In this document: positions 1-8,089 of the stretch, piece after piece
Layout: each line of letters begins with the position of its first letter
Position numbering within the stretch: the stretch's first letter is position 1
Assembly: GCA_910585415.1 (NCBI GenBank)
Contig: CAJUDT010000070.1
Coordinates: forward strand, 1 to 12,442
Direction of reading: 5' to 3'
DNA: 12,442 bases
Origin: an uncultured Flavonifractor sp.
GTDB taxonomy: Bacteria > Bacillota > Clostridia > Oscillospirales > Oscillospiraceae
Position numbers and translations under genes: made by a program
The notes under the pieces: generated by a model
What the model was told of the DNA's origin: nothing
Seen by the model: the letters and a program-made list of their open reading frames with translations, nothing else
The model's database searches: none

Positions 1-2020
1 GGTGCATCCCGGCGGCACGGCCCATCTGGGCCACCCGGCAGATGGATTCCTCCACCTCCTTGGCGGCTACCAGCATCAGGTCGGCCAGCTCGTCAATGAC
101 CACCACAATCTGAGGGAGCTTTTCCATTTCTCCGGTTTTAGCCGCCTGGGCGTTGTAGCTGGTCAAATCCCGCACGCCCACCTCGGAGAAGGAGCGGTAG
201 CGCTTCATCATCTCAGTAACCGCCCACTGGAGGGCTCCGGCGGCTTTCTTGGGGTCGGTGACCACCGGTATAAGCAGGTGGGGGATGCCGTTGTAGATAC
301 TCAGCTCCACCATTTTCGGGTCCACCATAATGAGGCGGACTTCCTCCGGGGTGGCCTTGTAGAGCAGGGAGATAATCAGAGAGTTGGTACACACCGACTT
401 ACCGGAGCCGGTGGTACCGGCAATGAGCAGGTGGGGCAGCTTGGCAATATTGCCCACAATCTCATTGCCCCCGATGTCCTTGCCCACGGCGAAGGCCACC
501 TTGGAGGGAGCGTCCCGGAATTTTCGGGAGCTGATGACCTCATGTATCTGCACCGGGGAGACCAGTTTGTTGGGGACCTCGATGCCCACCATGGAGATTT
601 TATCGGGAATGGGGGCGATGCGCACCCCTGTGGCCCCCAGGGCCAGGGCGATATCGTCGGACAAGTTCGTCAGCTTGTTCAGCCGCACCCCCTGGTCCAG
701 CTCCACCTCGTACCGGGTGACCGAGGGCCCGCGGGTGACGGCGGTAATGGCCGCGTCGATGCCAAAGGAGCGGATGGCGTCCGACAGGCGGGCTTGATTG
801 GCTTGGAGCTCCCCGGCCACGTCTCCGGACAGGGCGCTCCCCTCGGTGAGCAGGGACACGGGGGGGTACTGGTAGGCCGGTACCCCGTCCTCCATGGTCC
901 GGGCGATATCCTCGGCCACCTCCTGGGCGGCCTGCTGCGTCTCCTGGGCCAGCTGGGCCTTTTTGCTCCGGGGAACGGCGGGCTCCCGCTCGATTTCGAT
1001 GGGGGGAGGCGCGGGCTTGGACTCCGGCTCGGCTGGGATGTCCTCCCGGACAGGCTCGGGTCCCTCCGGCCCCAAATCCAGAACTGTGGACACCACAGAG
1101 GCCGCCGCCGGGACTTCCTCCGGCTGGACAGCAGTTTGATTCACGTCCATTCCACCGCTGGGGCCCGCCTCTGGCGCGGTGTCCGCCTCGGCGTGGGATT
1201 TCAGCACCTGATCGGGCGTGGGCACCCGGGGCCTGCGGTCAAAGAGCTTCTCCTTCTTGGGAACGGGAGTCCGGGGCGCGGGAGCGGCCTCGGGGCCGTC
1301 GTCTACGGGTATGTCAATCACCGGCTTCTGCCGCGGACGGGCAGAGGCGCGGACCTCAGGCTCCTCCCGGCGGTGCTTCTGGGGCCGGGGCTCGGGGAGC
1401 TCTTCTTCTTCGTACTCCGCCCAGCGGTAATCCCGCACGGCGTCGATGATATCCACCACTGTCATATTAAACGCCGCCATCACCAGCACCGCCCCCGCCA
1501 GCACAAAGACGATGCCCGCCCCCACCGGGCTGAACAGGGAGCTCAGAGCCAGCGCCAGAGCGCCGCTGACAACTCCTCCGCTCTCCATGGCCTGTCCCTG
1601 GCCCCACAGCAGGCCGGGCAGCTCCATCCCCCAGGCGTACTCCCCCTTACTCAGGAAGAGGTGGAGCAGGCTTCCGGCCAGCACGGGGGCCGTCAGGGCG
1701 CACCATACCCGCAGGCGCACCGGCCTCCCCCGGTGAAAGGTGAGGATGCCCGCGCTGACCAGCAGCATGGGGGGCAGCAGCCAGAAGCCGTACCCAATCA
1801 GCCCCCGGACCAGACCGCAGAACACGTCAATGAACAGCGCCTCAATATGAAAATAGCCAAAGGCGGAGAAGATGGCCAGCAGCAGGCACACCAGCGCCCC
1901 CACCTCCCGCCGGACGGGCTTGGGAGCGGGGGCTTTGCTTCGGGCGCCGCGGGAGGCCGTCCGTGTACCGGTGGAAGCAGTCCGCCTGCCCCCGGCGGAT
2001 TTCTTTTGTGTGGCAGCCAT
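1..2020 (-). CDS. ftsK: DNA translocase FtsK/SpoIIIE (3' end outside window)
   Basis: Membrane-anchored hexameric ATPase that pumps chromosomal DNA through the division or sporulation septum. The reverse strand reads open from ATG 2020-2018 to the edge, about 673 residues. A basic N-terminus (1-39) is followed by about four hydrophobic segments (roughly 40-57, 66-94, 104-123, 166-187), as in the FtsK 4TM domain. A Pro/Glu/Lys-rich linker follows (about 200-380), then the motor domain. Walker A GTTGSGKS lies at 535-542 and Walker B VVVIDELADL has D643 and E644. The reading stops in the motor, so the end of the RecA-like fold and the winged-helix gamma domain lie beyond position 1. The start is fixed by an in-frame TGA four codons upstream. 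AAAGGA (2034-2039) lies 13 bases before the ATG, a slightly long spacing. The gene begins 34 bases after uppP, so co-transcription is likely. FtsK and SpoIIIE cannot be told apart from this part alone. Confidence 0.95.
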   Translation of the reverse strand, partial: MAATQKKSAGGRRTASTGTRTASRGARSKAPAPKPVRREVGALVCLLLAIFSAFGYFHIEALFIDVFCGLVRGLIGYGFWLLPPMLLVSAGILTFHRGRPVRLRVWCALTAPVLAGSLLHLFLSKGEYAWGMELPGLLWGQGQAMESGGVVSGALALALSSLFSPVGAGIVFVLAGAVLVMAAFNMTVVDIIDAVRDYRWAEYEEEELPEPRPQKHRREEPEVRASARPRQKPVIDIPVDDGPEAAPAPRTPVPKKEKLFDRRPRVPTPDQVLKSHAEADTAPEAGPSGGMDVNQTAVQPEEVPAAASVVSTVLDLGPEGPEPVREDIPAEPESKPAPPPIEIEREPAVPRSKKAQLAQETQQAAQEVAEDIARTMEDGVPAYQYPPVSLLTEGSALSGDVAGELQANQARLSDAIRSFGIDAAITAVTRGPSVTRYEVELDQGVRLNKLTNLSDDIALALGATGVRIAPIPDKISMVGIEVPNKLVSPVQIHEVISSRKFRDAPSKVAFAVGKDIGGNEIVGNIAKLPHLLIAGTTGSGKSVCTNSLIISLLYKATPEEVRLIMVDPKMVELSIYNGIPHLLIPVVTDPKKAAGALQWAVTEMMKRYRSFSEVGVRDLTSYNAQAAKTGEMEKLPQIVVVIDELADLMLVAAKEVEESICRVAQMGRAAGMH

Positions 2021-2054
2021 GTTGATGTATCAGTCCTTTCGTGGAGTGGGAGAA

Positions 2055-2909
2055 TCAGAGCTTTAAGACAGCCGTCTTGACGACGCCCGCAATCAGGGAG
2101 CCCAGGCCAATGGCCCAGCAGTAATAGGCAAACTTTCCAAACTTCCCCTGGTCGGAGAGGGTCTTGACCAGCCGGATGGCAAAATACCCCACCACGGCGG
2201 ACACCGCCACCCCTGTCAGATACATGGGCAGCTCCTCCATGGGAAAGCCCACCTCCACCGCGTCCTTGATTTCCAAAATATTGGCCCCCAGGACGGCGGG
2301 CAGGGACATCAGGAAGGAGAAGCGCACCGCAAAGGCCCGGTCAAAGCCCCGGAGCATTCCCACCGAGATGGTGGTTCCCGAGCGGGAGAGGCCGGGGATA
2401 ACCGCCAGCGCCTGTCCGCAGCCCACCAGCAGGGCGTCGGTGAGGGTGGCGTTCCGGGCGTTTTTGCGCCCCTGGGCCAGCCGGTCGGAGAAGAAGAGGA
2501 TACAGCCGGTGGCCAGCAGGGCACAGGAAACCATCAGGCTGTTGGAAAAGAACTGGTCCACCGCGTCCTTCAAAAAGACCATGACAAAGAGGGGGAGCGT
2601 CGCCACCACAATGAGCATGACCAGCCGCCGGGCGGCGGGGGGCGTCTCCTGCCGCTCCTTCCGTCCGGCCAGTGCGGCCAGACCCAGGAAAAACTCCCGA
2701 ATCATCTCCAGTACATCCCGCCAGTAGACCACGCACACCGACAAAAGGGTGCCGAAGTGCAGGAGCACCGAGAAGAGCATGTATCGGGACTCCACATCCT
2801 CCATGCCAAAAAACGTCTGGAACAGCGCCAGATGGCCGGAGCTGGAGATGGGGAGAAATTCCGCCACCCCCTGGATTAAGCCCATAAAAACTGCCATTAG
2901 ATACGTCAT
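2055..2909 (-). CDS. uppP: Undecaprenyl-diphosphate phosphatase UppP (BacA)
   Basis: Integral membrane phosphatase that converts undecaprenyl pyrophosphate to the monophosphate, recycling the lipid carrier for peptidoglycan and other envelope polymers. The family also confers bacitracin tolerance. The 284-residue product matches the usual 265-290 and is almost entirely hydrophobic segments. The N-terminal signature QGVAEFLPISSSGHL starts at Q13 and includes E17. The second signature PGLSRSGTT spans 172-180 and includes R176. Both are the conserved active-site motifs of the family. An ATG five codons upstream (2924) is in frame but has no Shine-Dalgarno. The ATG at 2909 has GGAGG eight bases before it and gives the usual family N-terminus, so I use it. 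The gene ends with TGA at 2055-2057, 34 bases before ftsK, which suggests a two-gene transcript. Confidence 0.96.
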   Translation of the reverse strand: MTYLMAVFMGLIQGVAEFLPISSSGHLALFQTFFGMEDVESRYMLFSVLLHFGTLLSVCVVYWRDVLEMIREFFLGLAALAGRKERQETPPAARRLVMLIVVATLPLFVMVFLKDAVDQFFSNSLMVSCALLATGCILFFSDRLAQGRKNARNATLTDALLVGCGQALAVIPGLSRSGTTISVGMLRGFDRAFAVRFSFLMSLPAVLGANILEIKDAVEVGFPMEELPMYLTGVAVSAVVGYFAIRLVKTLSDQGKFGKFAYYCWAIGLGSLIAGVVKTAVLKL

Positions 2910-2917
2910 AGCCTTCG

Positions 2918-2922
2918 CCTCC
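2918..2922 (-). promoter_or_regulatory. Ribosome binding site of uppP
   Basis: GGAGG on the minus strand ends eight bases before the ATG at 2909. It sits inside the first codons of the longer in-frame reading from 2924, so it decides for the shorter start. Confidence 0.8.
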
Positions 2923-2950
2923 ATGTAATCAGGTGGACACGTTGATTTAT

Positions 2951-2978
2951 ATTATCATATCTGCGTGGATATTTCCAA
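2951..2978 (-). promoter_or_regulatory. Probable promoter of uppP-ftsK
   Basis: On the minus strand TTGGAA (2978-2973) and GATAAT (2956-2951) are 16 bases apart. An alternative -10, TAATAT, gives an 18-base spacer. The site lies in an AT-rich gap about 40 bases upstream of the uppP start. Consensus match only. Confidence 0.5.
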
Positions 2979-3036
2979 CATTTTCGGCAAATCTTCAAAA
3001 CAGTACGGACGATTCCGGTAAATTGCACGGTTCCCC

Positions 3037-3065
3037 TTTACTTTTTCCGGGAAGGATGGTACAAT
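3037..3065 (+). promoter_or_regulatory. Probable promoter of the DegV gene
   Basis: TTTACT (3037-3042) and TACAAT (3060-3065) are separated by 17 bases, a good sigma-A-type arrangement. The start of transcription would fall near 3072, about 45 bases before the ATG. Confidence 0.65.
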
Positions 3066-3115
3066 AGCGTCAACGAAAAATCTGATTTTTGAAATGATAT
3101 AGGGAGGTTATAAGT

Positions 3116-3952
3116 ATGAGCTTCAAAATTATCGTGGACAGCTGCTGCGATCTGACGCCCGCCCAGCTCCGAGAGGGGTGTTTCCTCCGTGTGCCGCTGA
3201 CCATCCATGTGGGAGACGCGTCCATCGTCGATGACGCCACCTTCAATCAGGCGGACCTCTTGTGGAAAATGCGGGAGAGCGAGAGCGCCCCCCAGACCGC
3301 CTGCCCCTCCCCCGCCCAGTACCTGGACGCCTTCGACTGCGGGGCGGAGGACCTCTACGTGGTCACCCTCTCGGCTCTGCTGTCCGGCTCCCATAATTCC
3401 GCGGCACAGGCCCGGCTCATGTGGCTGGAGGACCATCCGGAGGCCCACGTACACATATTCAACTCCTGCTCCGCCTCCGCCGGGCAGGTGGCCCTGGCGA
3501 TGCAGCTGCGGGATTTGGCCGCCGGCGGCCTCCCCTTTGACGAGGTGGTCCGGCAGGCCGCTCAGTTCACCAGCGGCATGGAGACTTATTTTGTTTTAGA
3601 GACTTTGGACAACCTGCGGAAAAACGGCCGTCTGACCAAGCTGCAATCCATCGTCACCAGCACACTGAAAATCAAGCTGCTCATGGGAGCCACCCGGGAG
3701 GGAGAAATCTGCAAGAAGGGGCAGGCCCTCTCGGTCAAGCAGGCCCTGTCCAAAATGGCGGACCTGATGGCCAACGACGCTAAGCATGTGGGCCGGCGGC
3801 TGGCCATCGCCCACTGCAACTGTCTGGACCGGGCGTTCTATCTGAAGGACCTGGTCCTGGAGCGGTGCCGCTTCGGTGAAATCGTCATCAGCGACACCTG
3901 CGGCGTATCCACCGTGTACGCCAACGACGGCGGCGTGGTGGCGTCCTACTGA
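3116..3952 (+). CDS. DegV family fatty-acid-binding protein
   Basis: Cytoplasmic DegV/FakB-type protein. The family binds a long-chain fatty acid, and FakB members present it to the kinase FakA for phosphorylation. The 278-residue length is typical (about 280). Family landmarks are the N-terminal IIVDSCCDLTP (5-14), the lipid-binding stretch TLSALLSGSHNSA (84-96), and the C-terminal-lobe motif TLDNLRKNGRLTKLQ (163-177), equivalent to the usual L-x-x-L-x-x-x-GR. ATG 3116 has AGGGAGG (3101-3107) eight bases before it. It is a single-gene transcript with its own promoter and a hairpin terminator. No fakA is in view, so whether this protein feeds fatty-acid phosphorylation or only stores or transports lipid cannot be said. 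Confidence 0.92.
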   Translation: MSFKIIVDSCCDLTPAQLREGCFLRVPLTIHVGDASIVDDATFNQADLLWKMRESESAPQTACPSPAQYLDAFDCGAEDLYVVTLSALLSGSHNSAAQARLMWLEDHPEAHVHIFNSCSASAGQVALAMQLRDLAAGGLPFDEVVRQAAQFTSGMETYFVLETLDNLRKNGRLTKLQSIVTSTLKIKLLMGATREGEICKKGQALSVKQALSKMADLMANDAKHVGRRLAIAHCNCLDRAFYLKDLVLERCRFGEIVISDTCGVSTVYANDGGVVASY

Positions 3953-3973
3953 CCGGCCTGCTTCCCGGGTTTT

Positions 3974-4025
3974 AATAACAGGGTGGAAATTTCTGATTGA
4001 TTTTTCCACTCTGTTATTGTTTTTC
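3974..4025. terminator. Bidirectional hairpin between DegV and MerR genes
   Basis: A 16-bp stem, 3974-3989 with 4003-4018, carries a single G-T wobble and a 13-base loop. GTTTTT follows on the plus strand and TTAAAA context on the minus strand, so it can end both convergent transcripts. Its right arm contains the TAA stop (4014-4016) and final codon of the MerR gene. Confidence 0.8.
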
Positions 4026-4823
4026 GCGGACCTTGACCTGTAATTCCGTCACGTACTCGTCCTCCTGGTTGGTGTCGTGGGCGTCCACCCGGTAGAGCTC
4101 CAGGGGAGCTCCGTCCAGGGTCCGCCCGGCGGACTCCACCCCGGCGCGGAGGGTGTGCCAGTGCTCCTCCAGCCGGTCGTAGCTCCCCCGGTAGAAGAGC
4201 CGGGCGTACTCCCCCGCTGGAAGGGCCCCGTCGCAGGGCAACCCCGGCTCCGTCAGGAAGAACACCCGGGAAAAGTGGTTGTACACCCCCCGCTTGAGGC
4301 TTTCCCCGTCCACCGCAGCCCCCATGCACTGGTCCCCGATTACTTTAATGTAATCCTGGTGGCGGCTCTCCAGCTTTTTCAGCAGAAAATCAATCTCTCC
4401 CTCCAGAATGATATCCTCCCGGAGAAAGACGCAGGGGCGGGCCTCCTCCTGGAGGAACTCCACCGGACCGCAGACCGCCTTGGCATAGTGCTCCAGGCGC
4501 TCCCGCCGCCGCCGGGCCTCCTGCCGGGCCCCCTCCAGCGCCCGGATGCGCCCGTTCAAGGCGTCCTCCTCCCGGTCCAGAAGGGCTAGGGTTTCCTCCA
4601 CCGTCCGGGCCTCCAGGTACCCCCGGATTTCCCCGGTGGGCAGGTCCAGGTCCCGCAGGGAGCGGATGATATTCAACGTCACCACGTCCTGAATGCCGTA
4701 CATGCGGTAGCGGTTCTCCCCCCGGACGGGGTGGAGCAGGCCCCGCTCCTCGTAGTAGCGCAGGGTGTCCGGGCACAGGCCGAAGAGCTGGGCCAGCTCG
4801 TGAATGCGGTAATATTCTCTCAT
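4014..4823 (-). CDS. MerR family transcriptional regulator (BmrR/GyrI-type effector domain)
   Basis: DNA-binding regulator that probably controls the divergent MATE pump. The 269 residues divide into three parts. A MerR winged helix-turn-helix occupies about 4-70 and includes RIHELAQLFGLCPDTLRYYEERGLL (6-30). A charged, Arg/Glu-rich dimerisation coiled coil spans about 73-115. A C-terminal domain of about 150 residues ends in a pattern typical of GyrI-like ligand-binding folds (EYVTELQVKV). That layout matches drug-sensing members such as BmrR and TipAL rather than the short metal-sensing ones, and no C-terminal metal-binding Cys cluster is visible. ATG 4823 is preceded by GAGGA at moderate spacing. 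The operator lies 22 bases upstream of the ATG, so autoregulation is plausible. Which ligand it senses cannot be read from the sequence. Confidence 0.93.
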   Translation of the reverse strand: MREYYRIHELAQLFGLCPDTLRYYEERGLLHPVRGENRYRMYGIQDVVTLNIIRSLRDLDLPTGEIRGYLEARTVEETLALLDREEDALNGRIRALEGARQEARRRRERLEHYAKAVCGPVEFLQEEARPCVFLREDIILEGEIDFLLKKLESRHQDYIKVIGDQCMGAAVDGESLKRGVYNHFSRVFFLTEPGLPCDGALPAGEYARLFYRGSYDRLEEHWHTLRAGVESAGRTLDGAPLELYRVDAHDTNQEDEYVTELQVKVREKQ

Positions 4824-4838
4824 TGCCGAAACTTCCTC

Positions 4839-4869
4839 TTGACTCTCGTATGGTACGAGGGTTTATGAT
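4839..4869 (+). promoter_or_regulatory. MerR-type promoter and operator of the MATE gene
   Basis: TTGACT (4839-4844) and TATGAT (4864-4869) are separated by 19 bases instead of 17. The spacer holds CTCGTA-TGG-TACGAG (4845-4859), a perfect 6+6 palindrome, and two of the next three bases outward on each side also pair. An over-long spacer carrying a dyad is the hallmark of MerR-family activation, in which the regulator untwists the DNA to align the two promoter elements. Confidence 0.88.
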
Positions 4870-4882
4870 ACCTCCAGGAATA

Positions 4883-4887
4883 GGAGG
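4883..4887 (+). promoter_or_regulatory. Ribosome binding site supporting a TTG start
   Basis: GGAGG lies eight bases upstream of TTG 4896-4898. No ATG or GTG in this frame is better placed, so the MATE gene is taken to start at TTG. Confidence 0.8.
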
Positions 4888-4895
4888 TCATACCA

Positions 4896-6215
4896 TTGAA
4901 GCTCGTACATCGTTTTTTCAAATTCGTCGTCCCCTCCATTGTGTCCATGTGGATTTTCTCCCTGTACACCATGGTGGACGGGATGTTTGTGGCCTGGGGC
5001 GTGGGGGAACACGCCCTGGCCGCCGTAAATCTCTCCATGCCCTTTACCTCCCTGGTGTTCACCTTGGGCATTCTGCTGGCTACCGGTACCTCCACCGTCC
5101 TCTCCATCGCCCTGGGTCAGGGGGATTTGGAGCGGGCGCGGAATTATTTTAACCAAAACCTCTGGGTCACCGGCGGGGCCAGTGTGCTGCTGGGTATCGC
5201 CGTGCTGCTGAACCTGGAGCGGGTGGCCCTCTTCCTGGGGGCCACCCCGGCCACCCTGGACTATGTCAAGGAGTATGTGGGCGCCATCGCCTGCTTTGCG
5301 GCCTGCTTCACCATCTCCTATAATCTGGAGGTCCAGGTGAAAGCCAACGGCGCTCCCCAGGTGAGCACCATCGGCGTACTCTCCTGCGCCTTGATGAACG
5401 TGGGGCTGGACGCCCTGTTCGTGCTGGTGTTCCGCTGGGGAGTGTGGGGGGCCGCTCTGGCCACCGGACTGGCCCAGGCCACCTCTGTGGCGGTATTCTT
5501 CCTCTATTTTCTCACCCACCGGGAGCGCCTGCGGCTGGGCCGGTTCCGGCCGGATCTCCGAATCTACCGCCGGATTCTCCCCCTGGGCCTCTCCGACGGG
5601 CTCAGTGAGTGTTCCAACGGCATCATTATCTTTCTCTTCAACCAGACCATACTTCGGGTCATTGGAGAGGACGCGGTGGTGAGCTATACCATCATCAGCT
5701 ATGTAAACACCCTGGTCCTCATGACCATGATCGGCGCGGCCCAGGGGATACAGCCCCTGGTGAGCTTCCACCTGGGGGCGGGGGAACGGCCGGTCTGCCA
5801 CACCTTCCTGCGCTATGGGCTGACCCTGGTGGCCCTGTGCTCCGGGGTGTCCTTTGCCGCCGTGTGGCTGGGGGCCCCGGCGGTGGTGGGGCTCTTCCTT
5901 CCGGGGGAGGGGGCGCTGTTTGCCTACTCCGTCAGCGCCCTGCGGCGATACGCCCCGGTGTTCCTGGTGATGGGCTTCAACGTACTGCTGGCGGGCTTCT
6001 TTACCGCCGTGGAGCGGCCAATCGCCTCTTTTACCATCTCCTTCAGCCGGGGGCTGGTCCTGCTGGCCGGGTGTCTGGCGCTCCTGTCCTCCCGCTTTGG
6101 GGAGGCGGGCATCTGGATTTCCCCCCTGGTGTGCGAGGTCCTGTGTCTGGGGCTGACGGCAGGGTTTTCCCTCCACTATGTCCGCTCCCTCCGCCGAATC
6201 CCCGAACAGGCGTAG
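4896..6215 (+). CDS. MATE family multidrug efflux transporter
   Basis: Membrane antiporter of the MATE family, which exports cationic drugs or metabolites in exchange for Na+ or H+. The 439 residues form about 12 hydrophobic segments in two homologous halves. The N-terminal half opens with the family-typical VDGMFVAWGVGEHALAAVNLSMP (27-49). The second half starts near LPLGLSDGLSECSNGII. The length is close to the usual 440-460. The start is TTG 4896, chosen for its well-spaced GGAGG. The leader would be only about 20 bases from the predicted transcription start. The gene is divergent from a BmrR-like regulator and has a MerR-type promoter, so drug-induced expression is likely. The substrate is unknown. 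A hairpin follows eight bases after the stop codon. Confidence 0.95.
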   Translation: MKLVHRFFKFVVPSIVSMWIFSLYTMVDGMFVAWGVGEHALAAVNLSMPFTSLVFTLGILLATGTSTVLSIALGQGDLERARNYFNQNLWVTGGASVLLGIAVLLNLERVALFLGATPATLDYVKEYVGAIACFAACFTISYNLEVQVKANGAPQVSTIGVLSCALMNVGLDALFVLVFRWGVWGAALATGLAQATSVAVFFLYFLTHRERLRLGRFRPDLRIYRRILPLGLSDGLSECSNGIIIFLFNQTILRVIGEDAVVSYTIISYVNTLVLMTMIGAAQGIQPLVSFHLGAGERPVCHTFLRYGLTLVALCSGVSFAAVWLGAPAVVGLFLPGEGALFAYSVSALRRYAPVFLVMGFNVLLAGFFTAVERPIASFTISFSRGLVLLAGCLALLSSRFGEAGIWISPLVCEVLCLGLTAGFSLHYVRSLRRIPEQA

Positions 6216-6224
6216 AAAATCCAA

Positions 6225-6260
6225 CGGCGCGGAGCCTCCATCCGGGCAGGCTCCGCGCCG
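6225..6260. terminator. GC-rich hairpin between MATE and HAD genes
   Basis: A perfect 13-bp stem (6225-6237 with 6248-6260) encloses a 10-base loop. It lies between two convergent genes and probably stops both transcripts. T-runs are weak on both sides (CTTGTTTC on plus, TTGGATTTT on minus). Confidence 0.7.
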
Positions 6261-6286
6261 CTTGTTTCGGGCTTCAGGGCCCCGGC

Positions 6287-7114
6287 TCAGGCGCGGCCCA
6301 GGACATACCGTTCCACGGCCAGCCCCACGCCGCCCGCTTCGTTGCTGGCGGTGAGGTACTTCGCGGCCCCCTTGGCCCCCTCTGAGGCGTTGGCCACGGC
6401 AAAGGACCACCCGGCCCAGCGGAGCAGGGCTTCATCGTTGCCCGCGTCCCCGAAGGCCATGACCTGTTCCGGACCCAGGTTCAGACGGCGGCACAGCTCG
6501 GCCACCGCCGCCGCCTTGTTGACCCCTGGGGCAATGAGCTCCATGTTGGCCCCAAAGGCGCTGTCCACGTCCACAGGGCCCAGGGTCCGCAGTTCCTCCA
6601 CCAACGCCGCCCGCTGTCCGGCGGGCACGGAAAAGATGTGTATCTTCTCCGTGGGCCGTTCCTCCAGGGCGTCGTTCAGGTCCGCCACAAAGCGGCAGCG
6701 GCGGCGGAGCACCTCCCCATATTCCGGGCTGGGGGAGCTGGCAATCACCTGTTCGGCCCGCTCCTGCTGAATATAGCTGTCCCCCTGGGCGTACACCTCA
6801 AAGGGCAGGCCCCGCTTCAGCAGAAGGGTGGTCATGGCCCGCCGCTGCTCCGCCGGAATGCCGGTGTGCCAGAGCCATTCCCCCTGCGTCAGGTCCAGGG
6901 CGGAGGCCCCGTTGGCCGTCACCGCCCAGCTGATGCAGCCCAGCTGCTCCGCCGCCTCCTGCACCTGGGACCAGGCCCGGCCGGTGGTGATGGCCACAGC
7001 AATCCCCCGTTCCGCCGCCGCCCGCAGGGCGGTGATGTTCCGGGGCGGGATGGTCACATGGTCGTCCTGAAAGGTGGTGCCGTCCATGTCCATGGTAATG
7101 AGCTGAATTTCCAA
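6287..7114 (-). CDS. Cof-type HAD-IIB family phosphatase
   Basis: Cytoplasmic Mg-dependent hydrolase of the haloacid dehalogenase superfamily, Cof/IIB subgroup, which dephosphorylates sugar phosphates and related small molecules. All four motifs are present: DMDGT (9-13) with nucleophile D9 and acid/base D11, TTGR (43-46), K200 (APGVNKAAAV), and GDAGND (222-227). The 275-residue length is normal, with a C2-type cap between motifs II and III. The start is TTG 7114, supported by AAGGAG (7122-7127) seven bases before it. The next ATG (codon 8) would cut off the first beta strand. The gene starts 24 bases after the transketolase C-subunit stop, so it is the third gene of that operon. A pentose or ketose phosphate is a reasonable substrate guess from context only. 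Confidence 0.93.
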   Translation of the reverse strand: MEIQLITMDMDGTTFQDDHVTIPPRNITALRAAAERGIAVAITTGRAWSQVQEAAEQLGCISWAVTANGASALDLTQGEWLWHTGIPAEQRRAMTTLLLKRGLPFEVYAQGDSYIQQERAEQVIASSPSPEYGEVLRRRCRFVADLNDALEERPTEKIHIFSVPAGQRAALVEELRTLGPVDVDSAFGANMELIAPGVNKAAAVAELCRRLNLGPEQVMAFGDAGNDEALLRWAGWSFAVANASEGAKGAAKYLTASNEAGGVGLAVERYVLGRA

Positions 7115-7138
7115 AATACTGCTCCTTCTTTTGTGGGA

Positions 7139-8089
7139 TTATGGTCTTTTGAGCTTTACGGCCCGGCGGACCTGCCCGGCAATGCCCTCCGGCGTCAGGC
7201 CGAAGGCCGCCAGCACGTCCTGGGCCTTGCCGGAGCGGCCGAACTGGTCGTATACCCCGTGGCGCACCACCGGCGTGGGGCAGTGCTCGCACAGGAACTC
7301 GGCCACGGCGGAGCCCAGACCGCCAATGACGTTGTGCTCCTCGGTGGTGACGATGCAGCGGGTCTCCAGCGCGGCCTTGAGGACCAGCTCGTGGTCCAGC
7401 GGCTTGATGGTGTGCATATCAATGAGCCGGACGGAGATTCCCTCCGCCGCCAGTGTCTCCGCCGCCTGGAGGGACATCTGAACCATCATGCCGGTGGCAA
7501 TGACCGTCACATCGCTCCCCTCCCGCAGGAGGGTGCCCTTGCCCCAGTGAAATTCGTAGCCCGGCAGGCTGTCGGTGACGCAGTCCACCGCCAGCCGCCC
7601 CAGCCGGAGATATGCGGGGCCGTCGTACCGCACCAGGGCCCGGACCGCGTGGCGCATCTCGTTGGCGTCACAGGGGGACAGGACGGCCATATTGGGAATG
7701 GCCCGCATAAGGGCATAGTCCTCAATACACTGGTGGGTGGCCCCGTCCTCTCCCACCGAGAGGCCCCCATGGGAGCCCACAATTTTCACGTTCAGCCGGG
7801 GATAGGCCACACTGTTGCGAATCTGCTCATAGGCCCGGCCGGTGGCGAACATGGCAAAGCTGTTGGTAAAGGGCATCTTGCCGCAGGCGGCCAGTCCGGC
7901 GGCCACGCCGGTCATATTGGCCTCGGCAATGCCCATATTATAGAAGCGCTCCGGAAAGGCCTTGGCGAACATGGCCGATTGGGTGGAGCCGGACAGGTCC
8001 GCGTCCAGCACTACCAGATTGGGATACTCCTTCCCCAGCTCGGCCAAGGTCTGCCCATAGGCTACCCGTGTGGCGATTTTTTCACTCAT
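7139..8089 (-). CDS. Transketolase, C-terminal subunit
   Basis: Second half of a split, thiamine-diphosphate-dependent transketolase, which moves two-carbon units between ketose and aldose phosphates in the pentose phosphate pathway. The 316 residues cover the pyrimidine-binding (PYR) domain and the C-terminal domain. The conserved catalytic Glu is E56 in NMGIAEANM. DADLSGST begins at 29, and GGLSVGEDGATHQ (108-120) contains H119. ATG 8089 overlaps the stop of the N-subunit gene by four bases (ATGA), with GGAGGGG just upstream, which suggests translational coupling and equal subunit amounts. The frame stays open upstream to 8254, but those codons only shadow the N-subunit gene. Split transketolases are common in Clostridia, archaea and others. 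A related 1-deoxyxylulose-5-phosphate synthase is unlikely because that enzyme is normally a single long chain. Confidence 0.93.
   Translation of the reverse strand: MSEKIATRVAYGQTLAELGKEYPNLVVLDADLSGSTQSAMFAKAFPERFYNMGIAEANMTGVAAGLAACGKMPFTNSFAMFATGRAYEQIRNSVAYPRLNVKIVGSHGGLSVGEDGATHQCIEDYALMRAIPNMAVLSPCDANEMRHAVRALVRYDGPAYLRLGRLAVDCVTDSLPGYEFHWGKGTLLREGSDVTVIATGMMVQMSLQAAETLAAEGISVRLIDMHTIKPLDHELVLKAALETRCIVTTEEHNVIGGLGSAVAEFLCEHCPTPVVRHGVYDQFGRSGKAQDVLAAFGLTPEGIAGQVRRAVKLKRP

Noticed and set aside
2..2080. 692-codon open frame on the plus strand
   Set aside because: It is antisense to the FtsK/SpoIIIE gene, has low-complexity Gly/His/Arg-rich content and no family features. Long antisense frames are expected in GC-rich coding DNA. 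The same applies to 4863-6410 (-), 6638-8800 (+) and 10008-11441 (-).
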